Below are positions 42,361 to 51,219 of a DNA stretch of 64,000 nt, piece after piece. This stretch comes from Alteribacillus sp. YIM 98480 (GTDB taxonomy: Bacteria; Bacillota; Bacilli; Bacillales; Marinococcaceae). The notes under the pieces are model-generated. The model had not been told where the DNA came from. It ran no database searches and was given only the letters and a program-made list of their open reading frames with translations. Location of the stretch: assembly GCF_009765375.1 (NCBI RefSeq), contig NZ_VTOK01000002.1, forward strand, positions 186,001 through 250,000, read 5' to 3'. Numbering within the stretch: position 1 is the first letter of the stretch; the number at the start of each line of letters is the position of its first letter. The translations under genes were made by a program, and so were the position numbers.

Positions 42361-43371
42361 ATGCTGCAAGGGAGCCAGTCTTGGACATTTAATAATTCAC
42401 CGGTCATTTTATCAACCGGGACAATAGGTGGTCCATTTGAAGCGGAAGGTAATTTAGGAAGAGATTTTGATCACCTTTTTTCTGATATTTGGATGTCCGA
42501 AGACTCATTTGAAAAAGCCCAAACGAAATTAATGGAAGAAGCAGCGTATGCTTCTTTGTCAAAAATTAATAAGAAACCAGAAGATATGCAATTTGTGTTT
42601 GCTGGAGACTTAATAAACCAAATAACGGCTACTAGTTTTGCATGCCGGTCTCTCGCAATTCCTTATATAGGTTTATTTGGTGCGTGTTCTACGTCAATGG
42701 AAGGGCTTGCATTAGGAAGCTTTATTGTTGACAAAGGCGGCGCGGACTATATTTTAACAGGTTCAGCGAGCCATAATGCAGCAGTAGAAAAGCAATTTCG
42801 TTATCCTACTGAATACGGGGCGCAAAAACCGCCTACTTCACAATGGACAGTGACAGCTTCCGGAGCAGCAGTAATTGGTAAAGCAGGTACAGGACCAAAA
42901 GTAACATCTGCTACGATTGGAAAAGTAGTAGATATGGGTTTGACTGATCCATTTAACATGGGAGGTGCGATGGCACCCGCAGCAGCTGACACGATTGAAG
43001 CGCATTGTACTGATTTAAACAGAGATCCTTCCTATTACGACTATATAGTAACCGGAGATTTAGGAAGCGTCGGCTTACCTTTAATGAAAGAATTGCTGCA
43101 GCAAAAGGGAGTAATGGTAACAGATGACCAATGTATTGATTGCGGACTTTTGATTTATAACGAAGATCAAAATGTACAGGCAGGAGCTAGCGGGTCAGGG
43201 TGCTCAGCAGCTGTTGTTTATGGACATTTACTTAATCGCATGAAAGATAAGGAGATAAATAAAATGTTAGTGGTAGCGACGGGAGCTTTATTAAGCCCTC
43301 TTTCATATCAGCAAAAAGAATCGATTCCATGTATTGCGCATGCTGTCTCTATTGAAAGGGGACAGAATTAA
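42361..43371 (+). CDS. spoVAD: Stage V sporulation protein AD
   Basis: A 336-residue soluble protein of thiolase fold, which sits on the spore inner membrane and binds dipicolinate. Typical stretches: [21 protein letters not shown] at the start (a landmark), [19 protein letters not shown], the pseudo-active-site [26 protein letters not shown] near 280. It pairs with SpoVAC and SpoVAE, and is the plug-like part of the channel. The next gene begins 1 base past the stop. Confidence 0.95.
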   Translation: MLQGSQSWTFNNSPVILSTGTIGGPFEAEGNLGRDFDHLFSDIWMSEDSFEKAQTKLMEEAAYASLSKINKKPEDMQFVFAGDLINQITATSFACRSLAIPYIGLFGACSTSMEGLALGSFIVDKGGADYILTGSASHNAAVEKQFRYPTEYGAQKPPTSQWTVTASGAAVIGKAGTGPKVTSATIGKVVDMGLTDPFNMGGAMAPAAADTIEAHCTDLNRDPSYYDYIVTGDLGSVGLPLMKELLQQKGVMVTDDQCIDCGLLIYNEDQNVQAGASGSGCSAAVVYGHLLNRMKDKEINKMLVVATGALLSPLSYQQKESIPCIAHAVSIERGQN

Positions 43372-43372
43372 C

Positions 43373-43723
43373 ATGATGTTTTTCTGGGCTTTTATCGTTG
43401 GAGGAATAATTTGTGTTATTGGCCAGCTCTTAATGGATGTCGTAAAGCTTCCCCCTGGTCATACCTTGAGCGCTTTAGTGGTTGGAGGAGCCATTCTAGA
43501 TGGGGTAGGGTTATACGAACCATTAATTGATTTTGCAGGAGCTGGGGCAACTGTACCTATTACTAGTTTTGGGAACTCCCTAGTTCACGGTGCTATGGCA
43601 GAAGCTGAACAGCATGGCATTATTGGCGTTATTACTGGAATTTTTGAAGTCACTAGTGCAGGTATCTCAGCTGCAATCATTTTTTCATTTTTGGCTGCTC
43701 TTTGTTTTAAACCAAAAGGGTAA
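43373..43723 (+). CDS. spoVAE: Stage V sporulation protein AE (AEb type)
   Basis: A 116-residue membrane protein with three to four helices; [22 protein letters not shown] matches its paralogue SpoVAC and marks the SpoVAC/SpoVAE family. Third channel component with SpoVAC and SpoVAD. Start ATG 43373 follows AAAGGGG by 10 bases; a longer frame from 43334 overlaps spoVAD and is not needed. A terminator follows. No spoVAEa gene is seen. Confidence 0.92.
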   Translation: MMFFWAFIVGGIICVIGQLLMDVVKLPPGHTLSALVVGGAILDGVGLYEPLIDFAGAGATVPITSFGNSLVHGAMAEAEQHGIIGVITGIFEVTSAGISAAIIFSFLAALCFKPKG

Positions 43724-43733
43724 GGCAAGAATT

Positions 43734-43773
43734 AGCGTCTTCTGTTTTTAACCAATAGAAGGCGCTTTTTTCT
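43734..43773 (+). terminator. Terminator after spoVAE
   Basis: AGCGTCTTCT and AGAAGGCGCT pair with one G-T around 14 bases, then a T run. Confidence 0.85.
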
Positions 43774-43909
43774 GGGTTATTATGGTGACACATTCGATGT
43801 CTCTTATTCTTTTTATTTAAGACGAGCATATTCTAATGATTTAAACATACTATTTAAACAAAGTTATTTGGTGGACAAGGTAAATTGTACAAGGAAGACG
43901 GGGTGGCAA

Positions 43910-45046
43910 ATGAAAAAATTCTTCGTACTGTTTGTAATAACGATTGTACTAGCAGCAAGCATGCCTCCTTATAAACTAAATGCTGAAAATGAAGATGCAG
44001 TTAGTGTATCCGGGCGGACAGCTGTTTTGATCGAACAAGACAGCGGCCGGGTGTTGTATGGAAAAAAAGAGCATGAAACGCGCAAAATAGCAAGCATTAC
44101 AAAGATTATGACTTCCATTTTAGCCATAGAATCGGGCGATTTTGAAAATACAATAAAAGTCAGCTCTAAAGCATCTGGAGTGGAAGGTTCTTCTCTGTTT
44201 TTAAAACCCGGAGAAAACATTAAATTAAAAGATTTAACATATGGATTAATGCTTCGTTCTGGTAACGATGCAGCGGTCGCAATTGCTGAACACGTGGGTG
44301 GCAGTCTAGACGGTTTTATATATATGATGAATGAGAAAGCAGAACAAATTGGAATGGAAAATACACAGTTTACCAATCCGCACGGCTTAGATGATGGGGA
44401 CAATCATTACTCGACAGCTTATGATATGGCTTTACTCATGCAGTATGCCATGAAAAATGAACAATTTAGAGAAATTTCCCAAACAAAGCGTTATAAAGCT
44501 CCACAAGAAGGGGAAGCGTGGGATAGAATCTGGACGAATAAAAATAAATTATTAACTTCATTGTATGAGCATAGTACTGGCGGAAAGACAGGGTATACAA
44601 AAGCAGCTGGAAGAACGCTTGTTTCAACAGCTCAAAAAGATGATATGTCATTAATTGCTGTTACTTTAGATGCTCCCTCCGATTGGAATGATCATATTTC
44701 AATGTTTGAATGGGGGTTTTCTACCTTCCAAAAAGAAGAATTAGGAAAAAAAAGAGAAACAATGAATGTGAAAGACATGAAAGAGGGGACATTTTTTATA
44801 CCGTATTCTGTTTATTATCCGTTAATGGAAGGGGAACAAGAAAAGCTAAAACAGAAAATAACGTTGAATGATAATTTTTTTCATAACCGTCAGGATGTAA
44901 CAACAGCTGGAAAAATAGAGTGGTATATAGATAACACACTCATTCACAGCATGCCGCTTATGTATGAAAAAGAACAAGTGAAAAAAGAAGGCTTTTTTCA
45001 TAAATTAGGAGATTTTATTCGGACGTTGACAGGAGGGACAGGTTGA
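43910..45046 (+). CDS. dacB: Spore cortex D-alanyl-D-alanine carboxypeptidase DacB (PBP5*)
   Basis: A 378-residue secreted carboxypeptidase that lowers cross-linking of cortex peptidoglycan from the mother-cell side. A signal peptide (about 1-24) is followed by catalytic motifs IASITKIMTS (SxxK, near 63), SGNDAAVAIAEH (SxN, near 122) and GGKTGYT (KTG, near 226). The start ATG 43910 follows GGGGTGG. It precedes spmA-spmB as in B. subtilis, where all are sigma-E dependent. It is the second such enzyme in the window besides DacF. Confidence 0.94.
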   Translation: MKKFFVLFVITIVLAASMPPYKLNAENEDAVSVSGRTAVLIEQDSGRVLYGKKEHETRKIASITKIMTSILAIESGDFENTIKVSSKASGVEGSSLFLKPGENIKLKDLTYGLMLRSGNDAAVAIAEHVGGSLDGFIYMMNEKAEQIGMENTQFTNPHGLDDGDNHYSTAYDMALLMQYAMKNEQFREISQTKRYKAPQEGEAWDRIWTNKNKLLTSLYEHSTGGKTGYTKAAGRTLVSTAQKDDMSLIAVTLDAPSDWNDHISMFEWGFSTFQKEELGKKRETMNVKDMKEGTFFIPYSVYYPLMEGEQEKLKQKITLNDNFFHNRQDVTTAGKIEWYIDNTLIHSMPLMYEKEQVKKEGFFHKLGDFIRTLTGGTG

Positions 45047-45645
45047 TGGTCCATGCCATTTGGATTTTTATGCTGACAACTGGAATAATTACAGCTATGT
45101 TCAACGGTCGAATGGAAAACGTCTCAGAAGCGATTTTTTCAGGAGCGGAAGAAGCAGTTACTCTTTGTTTTGGGTTAATTAGTATTATGGTTTTTTGGCT
45201 CGGCATTATGAATATTGCTAGAAAAAGCGGCCTTATGGATATTTTTACGAAGCTGCTGCGCCCGGTTGCTGTACGGTTATTCCCTGACGTACCAGCTGGC
45301 CATCCAGCGATGGGATATATTATGTCAAACATTACCGCAAATCTGATGGGACTTGGAAACGCTGCTACTCCGATGGGAATAAAAGCTATAAAAGAATTAA
45401 AGAAATTAAACGGCGGAAAAGATGAAGCAAGCCGTCCAATGATAACATTAATGGCTTTAAATACTGCAAGCTTAACATTAATACCAACCACCGTAATTGC
45501 TATTAGAATGAATTATGGCTCTGCAAGTCCAGCTGAAATTGTAGGAACGACCATTTTTGCAACTGCTTGTTCTACTATAGCTGCATTATGCATTGACAGA
45601 TATTTCTATTTTAGAAGATTCCGGAAAAGGAAAGAGTATTCATGA
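45046..45645 (+). CDS. spmA: Spore maturation protein A
   Basis: A 199-residue membrane protein of the nucleoside-recognition (Gate) domain family: FNGRMENVSEAIFSGAEEAV, then GIMNIARKSGLMDIFTKLLRP, and NITANLMGLGNAATPMG, the conserved core. SpmA works with SpmB in spore-core dehydration and heat resistance. ATG 45046 follows AGGAGG by 9 bases and overlaps the dacB stop. Confidence 0.94.
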   Translation: MVHAIWIFMLTTGIITAMFNGRMENVSEAIFSGAEEAVTLCFGLISIMVFWLGIMNIARKSGLMDIFTKLLRPVAVRLFPDVPAGHPAMGYIMSNITANLMGLGNAATPMGIKAIKELKKLNGGKDEASRPMITLMALNTASLTLIPTTVIAIRMNYGSASPAEIVGTTIFATACSTIAALCIDRYFYFRRFRKRKEYS

Positions 45646-46175
45646 GTTGGATAAGTACGGTTTCATTATGGATACTTCCTTTGTTACTGCTTACTGTACT
45701 GATTCACGCAGCTGTGAAAAAAATTCCTGCTTATGATTCTTTTGTGGAAGGCGGAAAAGACGGATTTCAATTAGCAATTTCTTTAATTCCATATTTGGTA
45801 GGCATGATGGTTGCCATTTCTGTTTTTAGAGCTTCTGGGGCTATGGAGCTGTTACTTGGTTCAATAAAACCATTCTTAATCTTTATTGGTGTACCGGCTG
45901 ATATTGTCCCGTTGGCATTTATTCGTCCAATATCAGGAGCAGGTGCTCTTGGAATGATGAGTGATCTTCTAGCTGAGCACGGACCCGATTCATTTATTGG
46001 CAGGTTAGCTTCTACTATGCAGGGCAGTACGGATACTACCTTATATGTACTGACTGTTTATTTTGGGGCTGCAGGTATTAAATACATGGGAGACGCATTA
46101 AAAGTGGGTCTCTTGGCGGACGCCGCTGGAGTAGCTGCTTCTATCATCATTGTAACCATTGTATTTGGGTCATAA
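45642..46175 (+). CDS. spmB: Spore maturation protein B
   Basis: A 177-residue membrane protein of the same Gate family as SpmA: YDSFVEGGKDGFQLAISLIPYLVGM, then RPISGAGALGMM, and STMQGSTDTTLYVLTVYFGA near 130. It acts with SpmA. ATG 45642 overlaps the spmA stop (ATGA). A strong terminator begins at its stop codon. Confidence 0.94.
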   Translation: MSWISTVSLWILPLLLLTVLIHAAVKKIPAYDSFVEGGKDGFQLAISLIPYLVGMMVAISVFRASGAMELLLGSIKPFLIFIGVPADIVPLAFIRPISGAGALGMMSDLLAEHGPDSFIGRLASTMQGSTDTTLYVLTVYFGAAGIKYMGDALKVGLLADAAGVAASIIIVTIVFGS

Positions 46176-46210
46176 TCACTTCCCATGTTATTGGAAGTGA
46201 TTATTTTTTT
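46174..46210 (+). terminator. Terminator after spmB
   Basis: AATCACTTCC and GGAAGTGATT are perfect complements around CATGTTATT, followed by eight T. Confidence 0.92.
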
Positions 46211-46324
46211 TGAGGCTGTCTCAATAGGTTCGTTTTGGGTCTTTAAATTTGCTAAAAGGAGCAAAATATAAATAAAATTACGGCTCCGTCACACAAGGAC
46301 TCGGCAGTATGCAGAGTTTTTCTA

Positions 46325-46488
46325 AAAAGGTAAGAAATTATAAATAGTTGGCGTTTTACATGTCTAGCGCAAGCGCCTACTCGCTCGAGCTTCCTTCGGT
46401 TCGTCAATGGAAAGCAAAGATCAGCTTTCCATATGCCGCCCCTCCAGGACTTGTCGCTCGTGAGCAAGGCGCTTGCGCTTTTCTTATT
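46325..46488. repeat. Dispersed repeat, copy 3 of 3 (best preserved)
   Basis: Outer arms AGCGCAAGCGCCT (46366-46378) and AGGCGCTTGCGCT (46467-46479) are perfect. Inner arms ATGGAAAGC (46407-46415) and GCTTTCCAT (46424-46432) are perfect with an 8-base loop. The middle has CTCGAGC and GCTCGTGAGC blocks that can form side stems. It lies in the 412-base gap between spmB and rluB; the rest of that gap shows no gene. Confidence 0.92.
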
Positions 46489-46587
46489 TTTCATAATAAA
46501 AATATTTTTTCAAACCTGCGCTCGGTTTGTTAAAACGCTTGTGAAATCAGATTTGGATGGTTATGATGGACAATGAGGTGAAAAACA

Positions 46588-47310
46588 TTGGAACGAATTC
46601 AAAAAGTAATTGCGAATGCTGGAGTGACATCCAGACGCAAAGCAGAAAAATTAATAGAAGAAGGAAGAGTAAAAGTAAACGGAAAAACAGTGCGAGAGTT
46701 AGGTACAAAAGTTTCTCCCCATAAAGATACTGTAGAAGTAGATGGAGTGCCTGTTGATAAAGAGGAGCCAGTGTACTATTTATTTTATAAGCCTAAACAA
46801 GTAATCTCAGCAGTCGAGGATGATAAAGGAAGAAAAGTAGTTACAGATTTTTTTGAGGAAGTAGAGCAGCGTATTTTCCCGGTAGGCCGGCTCGACTATG
46901 ATACATCAGGCCTGCTGCTTCTTACTAATGATGGAGACTTTGCTAATTTAATGATGCACCCTAAAAACAAAATTAACAAAACATACATTGCAAAAGTCGA
47001 AGGTAAACCTGATAAAGAAGCATTAAAGCAATTGAAAAGCGGTGTGAAAATCGATGGAAAGAAAACAGCTCCTGCTAAAGTTAGAATAAAATCAGCAAAT
47101 AGAAAAACGAATTCCTCCATTGTCGAGCTTACTATTCATGAAGGAAGAAATCAGCAGGTGCGAAAAATGTTTGATGCTGTTGGTCATCCCGTAAAGAAGT
47201 TAAAGCGAGAACAGTATGGATATTTAACATTGGGAAACTTACAACCAGGAGAAAAACGTATTTTAAAACCGGTAGAAGTAAAAAAGTTAAAGGATAGTGC
47301 TGTCACATAA
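46588..47310 (+). CDS. rluB: 23S rRNA pseudouridine synthase B
   Basis: A 240-residue enzyme of the RsuA/RluB family. The N-terminal S4 domain (1-60) reads IQKVIANAGVTSRRKAEKLIEEGRVKVNG in family style. The catalytic Asp lies in VGRLDYDTSGLLLLTNDG near residue 102. It modifies U2633-equivalent pseudouridine in helix 90-region of 23S rRNA. The start is TTG 46588 after GAGGTG. Same place between spmB and res genes as in B. subtilis. Confidence 0.93.
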   Translation: MERIQKVIANAGVTSRRKAEKLIEEGRVKVNGKTVRELGTKVSPHKDTVEVDGVPVDKEEPVYYLFYKPKQVISAVEDDKGRKVVTDFFEEVEQRIFPVGRLDYDTSGLLLLTNDGDFANLMMHPKNKINKTYIAKVEGKPDKEALKQLKSGVKIDGKKTAPAKVRIKSANRKTNSSIVELTIHEGRNQQVRKMFDAVGHPVKKLKREQYGYLTLGNLQPGEKRILKPVEVKKLKDSAVT

Positions 47311-47578
47311 GTTTCATAAAAAGCAGTCTATAATAACCGATATTACAGAGTTATAATAAATAGTGAGTGATTTTTTCCACTCTGCGTTTTTTGCCATAAG
47401 AACTTGGTGAAAAGCCGCGCTTTATTATAAAAAGAAAGACTAGTGCGTTGATGTCCATTAAATACGCAGTCTTCATTCCCGGCCCGATATGAGGGGGGTA
47501 GCTCCGTTTTCTGCGTTAGATTTTGAGGGTATGATAGAAACCCATCAAGGCTCTTGTTTTTCTTGTCGAGGTGTTCTT

Positions 47579-49204
47579 ATGAACGAAGTGAAATGTGATT
47601 GCGGCCATTCAAACCCATATGGCACAAATTTATGTCAGTATTGTGGAAAACCATTGCAAGATAAAGACAATAAAGCTTCTTTATTGGACATGCGGTATGA
47701 AGGAGCAGCCAGAAGGTCGCAGACTTATAACAAATCGATTGTAGATAAAATTTGGAACTTCTTTTCTTCAGTTAAAGTAGGTATATGGATAATTGTATTA
47801 ACGTTGATTGCTTCTTCAATAGGTACTATTTTTCCGCAGGAAATGTACATACCAAATAATGTAGACCCGGCTGAACACTACAAAGATGAATATGGCATCG
47901 CTGGTCAAATGTATTACACGCTAGGTTTTCATAACTTATATGGATCCTGGTGGTATATGGCGTTAATTGCTTCTCTAGGTATTTCTCTTATAATAGCTAG
48001 TATCGACAGAGTAGTCCCCCTTTATCGTGCTCTGAAAAATCAAAGAGTAACACGGAATGATGCTTTTTTGAAAAGACAGCGTTTGTTTGGCAGAAGCAAG
48101 GTTGAACAAGCAGACAAAACGTTGATAAAAGCAAAATCGTTACTGGAAAAGAGAAAATTTAAAGTTCGAGAAGAAAATGGAAACTTACTAGCAGAAAAGG
48201 GAAGGTTCTCCAGGTGGGGACCGTATGTTAATCACCTTGGTCTTATAATTTTCTTATCGGGTGCAATGCTGCGATTTTTCCCCGGAATGTATGTAGACGA
48301 TATCGTATGGGTGAGAGAAGGAGAGACGGAAGTAATACCCGGTACTGATGGAGAATTTTTTATTGAAAACGAACAGTTTTTCATTGAGCTTTACGATGAG
48401 GATGATGAAACCTTTGGTCCTGCAATGGAAAGAGCAGGCGGACAGACCATTCAGAACTACCAAACTAATGCTGTACTTTATGAGAGAGAAAAAACGGATA
48501 CAGTTGGGGCGGTGCCTGAATTAGAGGAAGTTAAGAAAGATGAAATACGAGTGAACCATCCACTTCGGTTTAATAACTTTGCGCTCTACCAAATGGACTA
48601 TAAGCTGAATGAATTAAACACGATGTCTTTTACGCTTGATAATCGAGAAACAGGGGAGAGTATAGGGACAATAGAAATTGACCTTTTTGATCCACAAGAT
48701 GAATACGATCTTGGAGATGGCTACAAAGTAGTGATTGATTCTTATTTCCCAAATTTCGAATTTAATGATGATGGGGAACCATCTACCGTTTCAAGTATAC
48801 CGGACAATCCGGCCTTTATATTTCAGATGTTTTCCCCTGAACATCCTGATGGAGAGTACAGTTTTGTAGGAATACAGCGGAATGAAGATGTGTTTGGAGA
48901 AAATGATTATGAAATGAGTTTTGCCGATGTGGATACAAAAAATGTAACAGCATTAACAGTTCGAAAAGATTTAACGCTTCCGTTCATCATTACAGGAGGA
49001 GTTATTTTTATGATAGGTTTAATTCAAGGCTCGTATTGGTCTCACAGACGAATTTGGCTTAAACGAACAGACCGGGAAATTTGGATGGCCGGTCATGCAA
49101 ATAAACACTGGGAATCCTTAAAAAAAGACTTTCGAACATTGGCAGAAGAAACAGAGTTAATAATCCCGGAAGACCAATCAAAAAAGGCTAAAAAGGAAAG
49201 GTAA
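47579..49204 (+). CDS. resB: Cytochrome c biogenesis protein ResB
   Basis: A 541-residue membrane protein that, with ResC, moves and attaches heme to apocytochrome c (system II). It opens with a small zinc-ribbon (CDCGHSNPYG then CQYCGK), also seen in other bacilli, then helices near 70-90, 130-150 and 220-240, a large acidic outer domain (245-480), and a last helix near 485. DKIWNFFSSVKVGIW and KGRFSRWGPYVNHLGLII are family marks. The start ATG 47579 follows GAGGTG; an upstream frame from 47489 is not needed. No resA lies between rluB and this gene. Confidence 0.94.
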   Translation: MNEVKCDCGHSNPYGTNLCQYCGKPLQDKDNKASLLDMRYEGAARRSQTYNKSIVDKIWNFFSSVKVGIWIIVLTLIASSIGTIFPQEMYIPNNVDPAEHYKDEYGIAGQMYYTLGFHNLYGSWWYMALIASLGISLIIASIDRVVPLYRALKNQRVTRNDAFLKRQRLFGRSKVEQADKTLIKAKSLLEKRKFKVREENGNLLAEKGRFSRWGPYVNHLGLIIFLSGAMLRFFPGMYVDDIVWVREGETEVIPGTDGEFFIENEQFFIELYDEDDETFGPAMERAGGQTIQNYQTNAVLYEREKTDTVGAVPELEEVKKDEIRVNHPLRFNNFALYQMDYKLNELNTMSFTLDNRETGESIGTIEIDLFDPQDEYDLGDGYKVVIDSYFPNFEFNDDGEPSTVSSIPDNPAFIFQMFSPEHPDGEYSFVGIQRNEDVFGENDYEMSFADVDTKNVTALTVRKDLTLPFIITGGVIFMIGLIQGSYWSHRRIWLKRTDREIWMAGHANKHWESLKKDFRTLAEETELIIPEDQSKKAKKER

Positions 49205-49227
49205 CCACAAGGGAAGGGATGACGGGA

Positions 49228-50415
49228 ATGGAAGCAGTCAGTGGAAATTTCTTATTAATAACGTTTTTTATGTATTTGCTCGCTACTATTTGTTTTACTG
49301 TTTCAGTAACGGGAAGAAAATGGCGTGATAAACAAGGAGAGATGAAAGGAAACCGCTGGGGTTCATTTGGATTTATCGTGACGCTCATTGGTTTTATATT
49401 TGCGCTTGGCTATTTTGTGACAAGGTGGATGACGGCCGGTCATGCACCAGTTAGTAATATGTTTGAATATACAACTTTCTTAGGGATTGCACTCAGTTTA
49501 GCTTTTATTATTTTATATGCTATATACAAGACAAATGTACTAGGTATGTTTACCATGCCGATTGTTATGCTGATTATTGCCTTTGCCTCTGTCTTTCCCT
49601 CTGAAGTGGAGCCGCTCATTCCGGCTTTACAGAGTAATTGGTTAAAAATCCATGTCACCACAACAGCATTAGGACAGGGGATTTTGTCAATTGGTTTTGC
49701 GGCTGGCCTTATTTATTTAATTCGGACATTGGATTTTACAAAACGGGACAAAAAAGTGTTTTGGCTTGAGTTTATTATGTACAGCTTAATAAGCATTATT
49801 GGTTTTGTGCTTGTACGATATATTTTTTCGATGTTTCAGTATCAAGCTGAATTTCAATATATAAATGAAACAGGAAATGAAGCAGAAATGACATATAATC
49901 TTCCTCCTCTATTAGGACCAAATGAAGGGGAGGTCCTGACCTCCGGTGCCATGGAGCCGCTGATTTCTATGCCTGCTTGGCTCAGAAGTGATGATGCGAA
50001 CGCTGTTGTTTGGTCTTTAGGGGCAGGACTGATTTTGTATGTATTGTTACGAGTATTATTTCGAAAACCAGTCGGCGGCAAAATTCAGCCGCTCTTAAAA
50101 GGCATAAATCCAGACACGGTAGATGAAGTGAGCTATCGAGCTATTGCTATAGGGTTTCCAGTTTTCGCACTTGGTGGTTTAATTTTTGCAATGATTTGGG
50201 CGCAAATCGCATGGACAAGGTTTTGGGGCTGGGACCCGAAGGAAGTTTGGGCATTAATTACTTTTCTTTTCTATGCTGCTTATTTGCACCTTCGATTATC
50301 TCAAGGATGGCACGGCGAACGATCTGCCTGGCTTTGTGTAATAGGGTTTGTTATTATAATGTTTAACTTAATATTTGTTAACCTCGTCATAGCTGGTTTG
50401 CATTCCTATGCTTGA
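49228..50415 (+). CDS. resC: Cytochrome c biogenesis protein ResC (CcsA type)
   Basis: A 395-residue membrane protein with about eight helices. The heme-handling WWD segment reads IAWTRFWGWDPKEVWALI near 330-347, with conserved His in LKIHVTTTALGQG near 145 and HGERSAWL near 373. It forms the ResBC heme ligase. The start ATG 49228 follows AAGGGAAGGG by nine bases; ATG 49219 touches that site. It begins 23 bases after resB. Confidence 0.94.
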   Translation: MEAVSGNFLLITFFMYLLATICFTVSVTGRKWRDKQGEMKGNRWGSFGFIVTLIGFIFALGYFVTRWMTAGHAPVSNMFEYTTFLGIALSLAFIILYAIYKTNVLGMFTMPIVMLIIAFASVFPSEVEPLIPALQSNWLKIHVTTTALGQGILSIGFAAGLIYLIRTLDFTKRDKKVFWLEFIMYSLISIIGFVLVRYIFSMFQYQAEFQYINETGNEAEMTYNLPPLLGPNEGEVLTSGAMEPLISMPAWLRSDDANAVVWSLGAGLILYVLLRVLFRKPVGGKIQPLLKGINPDTVDEVSYRAIAIGFPVFALGGLIFAMIWAQIAWTRFWGWDPKEVWALITFLFYAAYLHLRLSQGWHGERSAWLCVIGFVIIMFNLIFVNLVIAGLHSYA

Positions 50416-50428
50416 TGAATAATAGAAT

Positions 50429-50467
50429 AGCTGTTCCTGGAAAGCAATGCAGGGGACAGCTGTTTTG
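50429..50467 (+). terminator. Hairpin between resC and resD
   Basis: AGCTGTTCCTG and CAGGGGACAGCT pair around GAAAGCAATG, followed by GTTTTG. A weak terminator could lower read-through, so resD-resE may have their own promoter, as in B. subtilis. Confidence 0.65.
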
Positions 50468-50502
50468 TAAGTTTAAAAAATGAACAGCAGGGGGATTGAA
50501 AA

Positions 50503-51219
50503 ATGGCAGATGAAGCAAAAGTACTAGTCGTAGATGATGAAGAACGTATTCGCAGATTATTAAAAATGTATCTTGAAAGAGAAGATTATATTGTAGAAGA
50601 AGCAGAAAACGGGGAAGAAGCACTTGATTTAGCAATGAATAATGATTATGACGTCATATTACTCGATTTAATGATGCCTGGTATAGATGGGATAGAGGTT
50701 TGTCAAGAATTAAGAAAGTCGAAAGCTACACCAGTCATTATGCTTACAGCAAAGGGAGAAGAATCAAACAGAGTTCAAGGATTTGAAGTCGGTACGGATG
50801 ATTATATTGTAAAACCCTTTAGTCCAAGAGAAGTCATATTACGGGTGAAGGCTCTTCTTAGACGCTCTTCATCTACTAAATTTCTTCAAACAGAAACACA
50901 GGCAAAGGATGTTCTGGTATTTCCTCATTTAACAATAGATAACGATGCTCACAGAGTAACAGCTAACAATGAAATCATTAGCTTAACCCCAAAAGAATAT
51001 GAATTACTGCTATATCTTGCCCAAGCTCCTGATAAAGTATTTTCAAGAGAGCAGCTGCTAAAAGATGTTTGGAATTATGATTTTTTTGGTGATTTGAGAA
51101 CCGTAGACACTCATATTAAACGGTTGAGAGAAAAGTTAAGTAAAGTATCACAAGAAGCTGCTGATATGATTTCAACAGTATGGGGAGTTGGCTATAAATT
51201 TGAGGCAGTGAACGAGTAA
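50503..51219 (+). CDS. resD: Response regulator ResD
   Basis: A 238-residue OmpR-type regulator. The receiver (1-120) has VVDDEERIRR, the phosphorylated Asp in VILLDLMMPGIDG near residue 57, and Lys in YIVKPFSPRE. The winged helix (135-235) has LTPKEYELLLYLAQ and DTHIKRLREKL. ResD activates respiration and anaerobic genes, including cytochrome biogenesis, when phosphorylated by ResE. Its stop overlaps the resE start. Confidence 0.94.
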   Translation: MADEAKVLVVDDEERIRRLLKMYLEREDYIVEEAENGEEALDLAMNNDYDVILLDLMMPGIDGIEVCQELRKSKATPVIMLTAKGEESNRVQGFEVGTDDYIVKPFSPREVILRVKALLRRSSSTKFLQTETQAKDVLVFPHLTIDNDAHRVTANNEIISLTPKEYELLLYLAQAPDKVFSREQLLKDVWNYDFFGDLRTVDTHIKRLREKLSKVSQEAADMISTVWGVGYKFEAVNE

